Assembly: GCA_964597685.1 (NCBI GenBank)
Contig: CAZQZC010000094.1
Coordinates: forward strand, 1-9,741
DNA from: JBCBTJ01 sp964597685
GTDB lineage: Bacteria > Pseudomonadota > Alphaproteobacteria > Caulobacterales > Hyphomonadaceae
DNA length: 9,741 nt
Reading direction: 5' to 3'
Positions within the stretch are counted from its first letter, which is position 1. Every line of letters starts with the position of its first letter. Positions 1 to 5,500 of this stretch are shown here, in pieces. The notes under the pieces are model-generated. The model was given only the letters and a program-made list of their open reading frames with translations. It searched no databases and was not told where the DNA came from. Both the position numbers and the translations under genes were made by a program.

Positions 1-51
1 GGAGAGGCGTGCGGGGCGGGGGATAGGGGCGTCAGGCGTTGATCCAGACAT
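1..51 (-). CDS. Possible N-terminus of an unidentified protein, cut by the window edge
   Basis: On the minus strand an ATG at 51-49 opens a frame that stays open for 17 codons to the left edge and reads MSGSTPDAPIPRPARLS. A Pro/Ala-rich opening like this is common at bacterial N-termini, and the gene would be divergent from the methyltransferase. There is no clear Shine-Dalgarno sequence upstream and too little protein for any family call. A short open frame in GC-rich DNA could also be chance. Confidence 0.25.
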   Translation of the reverse strand, partial: MSGSTPDAPIPRPARLS

Positions 52-144
52 GGAATTTGGGCTGCTTTCGGCGGCGGAGCAGCAGTTGGAAAGCAAATGC
101 GTGTCTTCCTTGCCGCCGCTGATTGCGGTGATCTAATTGGGGCC

Positions 145-726
145 ATGACAACGCAAGAAGATCCTTCCGCGGGTTATGATGCTATCGCTGATCAGTTCGT
201 TGCCGCACGATCCTCATCGGGAACCGAGCTCGTCCGGAATTGGGCGCGTTCTTTAGCTTCCAACTCGTCGATTATCGACATCGGGGCGGGGCATGGTGAG
301 CCTCTAACATCTGCGCTTATCGATGCGGGTCACTCGGTTTGGGCAATCGATGCGTCCACGAGGCTCGTTGACGCATTCAAGAAGAGACTTCCGGGCGTTC
401 CCATTGCGTGCGAAACCGTGGAGGAAAGTGATTTTTTTCAACGCAGATTCGATGCCGCCTTGATGGTCGGACTCATATTTCTGCTTCCAAAAGACCGCCA
501 GGTCGTTGCCTTCAGAAACCTATCCTCAGTCCTTTTGCCTGGAGGTCGCTTGCTGTTTTCAGCGCCCAGGCAAACGGGAAGCTGGCAGGACTTGCTGACA
601 AAGAAAACCTCTTGGTCATTGGGAGAAGAGACGTATCAAAACCTATTGGAACAATCGGGTTTTTCGGTCATTGCGACGCATGAGGACGAAGGTGGAAGTC
701 ACTACTACGAAGCGCAGCGACAGTAA
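145..726 (+). CDS. Class I SAM-dependent methyltransferase (substrate unknown)
   Basis: Small (193 aa) cytosolic Rossmann-fold methyltransferase. Motif I, the SAM-binding glycine-rich loop, is IIDIGAGHGEP at residues 43-53. The acidic residue ending beta-2, which should bind the SAM ribose, is D69 in WAIDAS. FDAALMVG at 102-109 is the motif IV region, and LLPGGRLLFSAP at 130-141 is the typical 'L.PGG.l..s.P' strand. The C-terminal third (SWSLGEETYQNLLEQSGF, then a beta strand) matches the usual SAM-fold ending. Nothing identifies the substrate. I chose ATG 145 because the fold starts soon after it and a G-rich stretch (TTGGGG) lies just upstream; an earlier in-frame ATG at 97 would add 16 residues unrelated to the fold. 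The gene is noticeably more A+T-rich than shc or queC (sampled stretches near 42-43% G+C), which hints at acquisition by transfer. It appears monocistronic. Confidence 0.85.
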   Translation: MTTQEDPSAGYDAIADQFVAARSSSGTELVRNWARSLASNSSIIDIGAGHGEPLTSALIDAGHSVWAIDASTRLVDAFKKRLPGVPIACETVEESDFFQRRFDAALMVGLIFLLPKDRQVVAFRNLSSVLLPGGRLLFSAPRQTGSWQDLLTKKTSWSLGEETYQNLLEQSGFSVIATHEDEGGSHYYEAQRQ

Positions 727-836
727 CTGACCCGAAGCGGACATTACAAGTGGCCATTTCAGGGCGTTCTATGTCGTTCGCAACGTCCCCTCCGCGCCCA
801 AAAACAGACGCGGCGCTATTCCAAGCCGTCACTCCT

Positions 837-863
837 CAGCGCGCCGTCTTTCCCAGCGCGCCG
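837..863. repeat. Tandem 10-bp direct repeat upstream of shc
   Basis: CAGCGCGCCG occurs at 837-846 and again at 854-863, a centre spacing of 17 bp, ending 22 bp before the shc start codon. Each copy contains the palindrome GCGCGC. The surrounding spacer (727-885) shows no open gene and no convincing promoter. The repeat could be an operator or chance in GC-rich DNA. Confidence 0.35.
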
Positions 864-885
864 GTTCTGCTAAACCCCTGATGCC

Positions 886-2925
886 ATGCTTGACGAAACA
901 ATCCGCCCCGACGCCGCCACGCCCTCCAATTTCGATGCGCAGCTCTCCGGCGCCATTGACCAGGCTGGAGCCTGGCTGGCCGAGCGCCAGCACGAAGACG
1001 GCTATTGGGTCGGCCAGCTCGAGTCCAATTCCTGCATGGAGGCGGAATGGATCCTCTGCCTCTGGATCATCGGCCAGGAGGACCACCCTCTCCGGCCGCG
1101 CCTCGCCCAATCGCTGTGGGACCAACAACGCGACGACGGCTCTTGGCAGATCTTCCACGGCGCGCCGGCGGGCGACATCAACACAACGGTCGAAGCCTAT
1201 GCGGCGCTGCGCTCGATGGGATGTTCGCCCAGCGATCCGCGGCTGAAAAAGGCGCGCGAATGGATCTTCTCCAAGGGCGGTTTGCGGAATGTCCGCGTGT
1301 TTACGCGCTATTGGCTGGCTTTGATTGGCGAATGGCCGTGGAGCGCGACCCCGAATTTGCCGCCCGAGGTCGTTCGGTTCCAGACCTGGTTCCCATTCTC
1401 CATCTATAATTTCGCGCAATGGGCGCGCGCCACGCTGATGCCGATCGCGGTGTTGAGCGCGCGGCGTCCGTCGCGTCCGCTGCCGGCGGAGAACCGGCTC
1501 GACGAGCTTTTTCCGGAGGGGCGCAAGGCCTTTGACTACTCGCTGCCGAAAAAGCCCGACGCCGGGTTCTGGGACAATTTCTTTCGGGTCGCCGACCGCG
1601 CGCTGCACCTGATCCAGACGGCGAAGCTCACCCCCGGCCGGCGCGGCGCGGTGATGCAGGCCATGGGCTGGATCCTTCAGCACCAGGATTCCGACGGCGT
1701 CTGGGGCGGTATCCAGCCGCCCTGGATCTACGGCGTTATGGCCATGCATTTCGAGGGCTTCCCGCCCGACCATCCGAACCTCGCCAAGGCGATCGGCGCG
1801 CTCGACGATCCGCGCTGGCGCGTGGACAAGGGCGAGGCGACATACATCCAGGCCTCCGTCTCGCCGGTTTGGGACACGGTTCTGACATTGCTGGCCTTCG
1901 ACGACGCAAAGCTTGACGAGCGCTATGAGGCCCAGGTCGAGCAGGCCGTGCGCTGGGTGCTGGATCAGCAGGTCCTGCGGCCGGGCGACTGGTCAGTGAA
2001 GCTGCCGAAGCTCCAGCCGGGCGGCTGGGCGTTCGAATACGCGAACACCTTCTATCCCGATACGGACGACACGGCGGTCGCCCTGATCGTGCTCTCGCAA
2101 TTCCGGGGGCATCCGAAGTTCAAGGGCCGCGACCTCGAGCACGCGATCCAGCTCGGCGTAGACTGGCTCTTTGGGATGCAATGCAAGGGCGGCGGCTGGG
2201 GCGCCTTTGACAAAGACAACGACAAAACCCTCCTGACGAAGATCCCCTTTTGCGATTTCGGCGAAGCGCTGGACCCGCCGTCGGTCGATGTAACCGCGCA
2301 CATCGTCGAGGCGCTCGGCAAGCTTGGCTATGGGACCGAGCATCCGAAGGTCGCTCGCGCGATCGACTATCTGAAGGCCGAACAAGAGGCCGATGGGGCG
2401 TGGTTCGGCCGCTGGGGCGTGAATTATGTTTATGGCGCGGGCGCGGTTCTGCCGGCTTTGGAGGCCATCGGCGAGGATATGAGCCAGGGCTATATCCGCC
2501 GCGCAGCCGATTGGCTCGTCGCCCACCAGAACGAAGACGGCGGCTGGGGGGAGACTTGCGAAAGCTATATGGACGCGAAAAAGGTCGGCGTCGGCGTTTC
2601 GACCGCGTCTCAAACGGCCTGGGCCATTATGGGGCTCGCGGCTGTCGGCGGTGAAGCCTACGAAGACGCCATCGCCCGCGGCGTCGATTTTCTGTTGGAA
2701 CGCCAAAGGGACGGCACGTGGGACGAGCCGCATTTCACCGGAACGGGCTTTCCGGGCTACGGCGTCGGCGCGACGATCAAGCTCACCGATCCCTTGTTGC
2801 AAGACCGGCTGAAGCAGGGCCCGGAACTCTCCCGCGCTTTCATGATCAATTACAATCTGTATCGCCATTACTTCCCACTGATGGCGCTCGGCCGGGTGCG
2901 GACGTTGATGGCCGCGGAGGGCTGA
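886..2925 (+). CDS. shc: Squalene-hopene cyclase
   Basis: Converts squalene in one polycyclisation to hopene (and diplopterol), the core step of hopanoid synthesis; enzymes of this family are monotopic membrane proteins. The 679 aa length fits the family. The general-acid motif DTDDTA is at residues 392-397, with D394 in the position of the protonating Asp (D376 of the Alicyclobacillus enzyme). The conserved QASVSPVWDT is at 322-331 and GGWAFEYA at 379-386. QW repeats include QHEDGYW and QRDDGSW near the N-terminus, QCKGGGWGAF, QEADGAWFGRWG and HQNEDGGWGE in the second half, and RQRDGTW later. The C-terminus has the family-typical YRHYFPLMALGR. All key motifs are intact. The start is ATG 886; an ATG at 881 is out of frame, and no clear Shine-Dalgarno sequence is visible. 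The neighbours are not the usual hpn genes; an SDR follows after 31 bp, probably co-transcribed. Symbol hpnF is also used. Confidence 0.97.
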   Translation: MLDETIRPDAATPSNFDAQLSGAIDQAGAWLAERQHEDGYWVGQLESNSCMEAEWILCLWIIGQEDHPLRPRLAQSLWDQQRDDGSWQIFHGAPAGDINTTVEAYAALRSMGCSPSDPRLKKAREWIFSKGGLRNVRVFTRYWLALIGEWPWSATPNLPPEVVRFQTWFPFSIYNFAQWARATLMPIAVLSARRPSRPLPAENRLDELFPEGRKAFDYSLPKKPDAGFWDNFFRVADRALHLIQTAKLTPGRRGAVMQAMGWILQHQDSDGVWGGIQPPWIYGVMAMHFEGFPPDHPNLAKAIGALDDPRWRVDKGEATYIQASVSPVWDTVLTLLAFDDAKLDERYEAQVEQAVRWVLDQQVLRPGDWSVKLPKLQPGGWAFEYANTFYPDTDDTAVALIVLSQFRGHPKFKGRDLEHAIQLGVDWLFGMQCKGGGWGAFDKDNDKTLLTKIPFCDFGEALDPPSVDVTAHIVEALGKLGYGTEHPKVARAIDYLKAEQEADGAWFGRWGVNYVYGAGAVLPALEAIGEDMSQGYIRRAADWLVAHQNEDGGWGETCESYMDAKKVGVGVSTASQTAWAIMGLAAVGGEAYEDAIARGVDFLLERQRDGTWDEPHFTGTGFPGYGVGATIKLTDPLLQDRLKQGPELSRAFMINYNLYRHYFPLMALGRVRTLMAAEG

Positions 2926-2939
2926 CACGGGCGTCCGAT

Positions 2940-2957
2940 TGGCGCACCCTAGCGCCA
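2940..2957 (+). promoter_or_regulatory. Hairpin covering the SDR start codon
   Basis: TGGCGC (2940-2945) and GCGCCA (2952-2957) form a perfect 6-bp inverted repeat with a 6-nt loop. The last base of the 3' arm is the A of the SDR start codon. It lies 14 bp after the shc stop codon and occupies the place where a Shine-Dalgarno sequence would be expected. In mRNA it could limit independent initiation and favour coupling to shc translation. The structure is seen in the sequence; the role is inferred. Confidence 0.35.
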
Positions 2958-3691
2958 TGAGCGACCTCGATTTCACCGGCCGAACCGCGCTCGTCGTGGG
3001 CGGTAGCTCCGGCATAGGGAACGGGATCGCCCACGCCTTCAAGGATCGCGGCGCGACGGTTCACGTTTGGGGCTCCCGGCCCGCCTCGTCCTATCGCGCC
3101 GAAGAGGGGTCGAACCTTTCGGGCCTCGCCTTCGCGCAGGTCGACGTCGCTGATTTCGAGGCCCTGGAGGCCTACGCGCCGCCCTTCGACGCGCTTGACG
3201 TCCTGGTCCTCTGCCAGGGGACGGTCCTCTACCAACGCCAGGAATTCGAGCGCGCGGGCTGGGACCGGGTGATGGACGTGAACATAAATTCCGTCATGGC
3301 GTGCGCGACGAAGTTCCGCGCCATGCTGGCGGCGGCGAAGGGCGCGTTGATCCTCGTAAGCTCCGTGGCCGGCTTCACCGCGACGCGCGGCAACCCAGCC
3401 TATTCCGCCTCGAAGCATGCCGCCGTGGGGCTAACCAAGACCCTTGGCGAGGCGTGGGCCGGCGAGGGGATCCGGGTCAACGGAATCGCGCCGGGCTTGG
3501 TCGACACGAAGTTGACCAAGGTCACGACAGAGCACCCCGCGCGCCTGGAGGCCTCGCTGCGCGCAATCCCCCAGGGACGGATGGGAACGCCTGACGATAT
3601 GGCGGGCGCGGTTCTCTTCCTGGCGTCGCCTCTGGCGTCTTATGTTTGCGGGCAGACGTTGATCGTCGACGGCGGCTTGAGCCTGTCCTGA
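2957..3691 (+). CDS. Classical SDR-family NAD(P)-dependent oxidoreductase
   Basis: A 244-aa classical short-chain dehydrogenase/reductase, cytosolic, single Rossmann domain. The cofactor loop GGSSGIG is at residues 15-21. R41 at the end of beta-2 (WGSR) is more like NADP(H)- than NAD-binding members, and D63-V64 is the usual adenine-contact strand end. The catalytic set is complete: N109, S136, Y149 and K153 (YSASK). The C-terminus has the standard GQTLIVDGG. One variation is CQG (86-88) where most members read NAG. The substrate cannot be told from sequence. ATG 2957 is preferred because the fold begins at once (DFTGRTALVVGG); a TTG at 2939 would only add six residues. It starts 31 bp after shc with no terminator between, so a shared transcript is likely and action on a hopanoid or another isoprenoid is possible but unproven. 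It is not the extended-SDR type (HpnA) known from hopanoid loci. Confidence 0.92.
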   Translation: MSDLDFTGRTALVVGGSSGIGNGIAHAFKDRGATVHVWGSRPASSYRAEEGSNLSGLAFAQVDVADFEALEAYAPPFDALDVLVLCQGTVLYQRQEFERAGWDRVMDVNINSVMACATKFRAMLAAAKGALILVSSVAGFTATRGNPAYSASKHAAVGLTKTLGEAWAGEGIRVNGIAPGLVDTKLTKVTTEHPARLEASLRAIPQGRMGTPDDMAGAVLFLASPLASYVCGQTLIVDGGLSLS

Positions 3692-3709
3692 GCGGGGCGG
3701 CTTATGCCC

Positions 3710-3734
3710 GACCCGCAAAACACCCATGCGGGTC
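3710..3734 (+). terminator. GC-rich inverted repeat after the SDR gene, possible terminator
   Basis: GACCCGCA (3710-3717) and TGCGGGTC (3727-3734) make a perfect 8-bp stem with a 9-nt loop, beginning 19 bp after the SDR stop codon. No T-run follows, so it is not a textbook intrinsic terminator, but position and stability fit a transcript end between the shc-SDR unit and the pirin gene. It could instead be an operator for the pirin gene; a second small palindrome, GTGATCAC, lies at 3743-3750. Confidence 0.4.
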
Positions 3735-3801
3735 GCGCGCTTGTGATCACGGCGGACCGCCGCACCTAGGGTCCAGATTCAACTTTGATCGGGAGGGTCG
3801 C

Positions 3802-4497
3802 ATGATCGACATCCGACGTTTCGAGACGCTGGGCCGGTTTGAGAACGACTGGCTGAATGCGCGTCATCATTTCTCGTTTTCGAACTACTACAATCCGGCC
3901 CGCATGGGGCACGGCAAGCTTCGGGTTTGGAACGACGACACGATCCGCGCCGGAACGGGCTTTCCGCCGCATCCCCACCGCGACATGGAGATTATCACCT
4001 ATGTCCGCACGGGCGCGATCACGCACGAGGACAGCCTCGGCAATCGCGGCCGGACAGAAGCGGGCGACGTCCAGGTGATGAGCGCCGGGACCGGCATCCG
4101 GCATTCCGAATGGAACGAGGAGTCCGAGGACACGACCCTTTTCCAGATCTGGATCGAACCCGGCCGCACCGGCGAAGCCCCAGGCTGGGGCGCGCGAAAG
4201 TTCCCGAAGAACGACCGGGCCGGCGATTGGGCGGTGCTCGCCAGCGGCGAAGCCGCCGACGACGCCTTGCCGAGCCGTCAGGATGCGAAGGTGCTGGGCG
4301 CGACGTTGAAAGCGGGCCAGACGCTCGCCCATAACGTTGCGGAGGGTCGGAACGCTTATCTGGTCGTCGCGGCTGGGTCTGTTCTGTTGAACGGCGAGCG
4401 CCTAGGCCCCCGCGACGGAGCTGCGGCGACGGGCGCTGAGACCTTGACGCTGGAGGGCGTCGAGGATGCGGAGATCGTGCTGGTCGACACGGTCTAG
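3802..4497 (+). CDS. Pirin-family bicupin protein
   Basis: A 231-aa two-domain cupin of the pirin / YhhW type. The N-terminal cupin has the full metal site: H57 and H59 in PPHPHRDME, then H101 and E103 in GIRHSEWNE. These fall at the same residue numbers as the ligands of E. coli YhhW, which has quercetin 2,3-dioxygenase activity in vitro. Other family hallmarks are the N-terminal HHFSFSNYYNP, GLxHEDSLGN-like ITHEDSLGN at 73-81, and MSAGTGIRHSE. The C-terminal cupin (about residues 150-231) lacks such ligands, as usual. Physiological substrates of bacterial pirins are mostly unknown; some act as redox or stress-linked regulators. The start at ATG 3802 is supported by the ribosome binding site GGGAGGG at 3791-3797; the frame is open further upstream but without family similarity. 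Hairpins on both sides suggest a single-gene transcript. Confidence 0.93.
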   Translation: MIDIRRFETLGRFENDWLNARHHFSFSNYYNPARMGHGKLRVWNDDTIRAGTGFPPHPHRDMEIITYVRTGAITHEDSLGNRGRTEAGDVQVMSAGTGIRHSEWNEESEDTTLFQIWIEPGRTGEAPGWGARKFPKNDRAGDWAVLASGEAADDALPSRQDAKVLGATLKAGQTLAHNVAEGRNAYLVVAAGSVLLNGERLGPRDGAAATGAETLTLEGVEDAEIVLVDTV

Positions 4498-4509
4498 ACC
4501 AACCGCCAG

Positions 4510-4543
4510 GGCTGTGGCGGGCGTCGACTGCGCTCGCCCAGCC
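4510..4543 (+). terminator. Strong hairpin just after the pirin gene, probable terminator
   Basis: Bases 4510-4523 and 4531-4543 pair as a 13-bp stem (one G-T wobble at 4520/4534, one bulged T at 4515) closed by a 7-nt loop. It begins 13 bp after the pirin stop codon. Only a weak T-containing tail (TGTTCTGGTT) follows. Position and length make a transcription end the most likely role. The remainder of the spacer to 4607 becomes A+T-rich. Confidence 0.5.
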
Positions 4544-4607
4544 TGTTCTGGTTAAAGTCTCCGTCAAATATATTATCTCACGATTTATAGAGAAACGGAG
4601 CGATCCT

Positions 4608-5081
4608 ATGAAATCGGCTTTCATCGCCCTCGCATTCGTCGTGTCGGCGCCCATCGCATGGGCGACCGAAATCGATGTGACTTACTCTGATGAGATGACG
4701 GAACAATTCGAGGACGAATACGGTGTCCGTGAAGAAGAGCGCCTCGCCCAGATCGTGAAAGACGATCTGACGCGCCAATTGGAGCGCCGCGGATTAAAGC
4801 CCGCGCGGATCGAGATCACCATTCTTGACGCCCAGCCAAGCCGGCCAACTTTCGAGCAATTGAGCGACCGGCCTGGGCTCAACTTTGGTTTGTCTTTTGG
4901 ATTTGGCGGCATGACGCTGGACGCGGCGGCCTTTGACGCCGACGGGCGGGAGATCGACCGCCTGCGATACGACCGATACGCGAACGCTCTGACGGATATT
5001 GTGGGGCCGACGGTTTGGTTCGACGCCAGCCGAGCCTCCGAACGGTTCGCCCGCAAATTCGCCAAGCGCCTGGCGAGCTAG
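4608..5081 (+). CDS. Small secreted protein of unknown function
   Basis: I do not recognise the family. The 157-aa product has a clear Sec signal peptide: MKS, a hydrophobic core (AFIALAFVVSAPIA) and a probable signal peptidase I site after A19 (AWA|TE), with no lipobox Cys, so a soluble periplasmic or exported protein about 138 aa long is expected. The mature part starts acidic (DEMTEQFEDEYGVREEE, about 29-45), continues with a charged amphipathic helix (KDDLTRQLERRG), strands around RIEITILDA, a Gly/Phe-rich centre (NFGLSFGFGGM), then a beta hairpin and a basic C-terminal helix (SERFARKFAKRL). The mature part has no Cys. The start is supported by ACGGAG at 4595-4600. The A+T-rich stretch 4551-4590 probably holds its promoter; TATTAT at 4571-4576 is a possible -10 with only a poor -35. 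Its stop overlaps that of the convergent queD. Confidence 0.8.
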   Translation: MKSAFIALAFVVSAPIAWATEIDVTYSDEMTEQFEDEYGVREEERLAQIVKDDLTRQLERRGLKPARIEITILDAQPSRPTFEQLSDRPGLNFGLSFGFGGMTLDAAAFDADGREIDRLRYDRYANALTDIVGPTVWFDASRASERFARKFAKRLAS

Positions 5082-5500
5082 CGAAGCTTCAACCGGCAGA
5101 CTTCGTCCAGGCTGGGCCGCTCCAATGTGACGGCGGAAAGGCCGGGCAGGGCGGGGCTCAGTTCTTTCGCCGCCCACAGGGCGATCCGTTCAAGGGTCGG
5201 GTGCTCCAAACCTGGAATGTCATTGAGCAATTGGTGATCCAGCTTGGCGACGAGCGCCTTCAGCGCCGTATCGATCGTCGCGAGATCCTCGACCCATTCC
5301 TGTCCGGGTTGGACACGTCCAGCGACCGTCGCCTCGATTCGAAATGAATGCCCATGGATGCGGCCATAGGGATCTCCTGGCCCGCGGCCAGGCAGTCGAT
5401 GGGCGGCCTCGAACGTCGCCGCCTTCGAGATCTCAAAGGCGTGGCCCGAGGCGCTTAGGGAATGCCGATCAATTTGTGGGTCTGCAGACTGAGGCGCCAT
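5078..5500 (-). CDS. queD: 6-carboxytetrahydropterin synthase-like protein (QueD), catalytic Cys replaced
   Basis: COG0720 / PTPS-fold enzyme. In queuosine synthesis QueD converts dihydroneopterin triphosphate to 6-carboxy-5,6,7,8-tetrahydropterin. Of 140 aa, the zinc ligands are H34 (FEAAHRL), H49 and H51 (HGH), and the Asp-His pair D88-H89 sits in KLDHQLLNDIPGLEHPT, very like E. coli QueD. Two things are odd. The family signature CxxxHGH reads YGRIHGH, so the catalytic Cys is Y45. The usual C-terminal 'ET' substrate-binding segment reads LERPSLDEVC. There is also an N-terminal extension of about 20 aa. The ATG at 5500 is preferred over a TTG at 5518; no usable start exists downstream, so overlap with the end of queE (46 bp) is real. 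It is the last gene of queC-queE-queD. Context strongly supports the QueD role, but the active-site change means a divergent subfamily or an altered reaction cannot be excluded. Confidence 0.85.
   Translation of the reverse strand: MAPQSADPQIDRHSLSASGHAFEISKAATFEAAHRLPGRGPGDPYGRIHGHSFRIEATVAGRVQPGQEWVEDLATIDTALKALVAKLDHQLLNDIPGLEHPTLERIALWAAKELSPALPGLSAVTLERPSLDEVCRLKLR

Noticed and set aside
792..813. Inverted repeat CCGCG / CGCGG with a 12-nt loop after the methyltransferase
   Set aside because: Only 5 bp, no T-run and 65 bp past the stop codon; not distinguishable from chance in GC-rich DNA.
829..1773. Minus-strand 314-codon open frame antisense to the shc N-terminal half
   Set aside because: Same reason: low-complexity Arg/Gly/Pro-rich translation opposite a certain gene.
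1993..3042. Long (349-codon) minus-strand open frame antisense to shc and the SDR start
   Set aside because: It lies opposite the well-conserved cyclase, its translation is Arg/Ala-rich with no family features, and GC-rich codon structure routinely leaves such antisense frames open.
3741..3772. Promoter for pirin (TTGTGA followed by TAGGGT)
   Set aside because: Spacing is 20 bp and the -10 match is poor; not supportable.
3646..3801. Upstream extension of the pirin frame into the end of the SDR gene
   Set aside because: The extension is Arg-rich with no pirin similarity, whereas ATG 3802 has a good ribosome binding site and the standard MIDIRR start.
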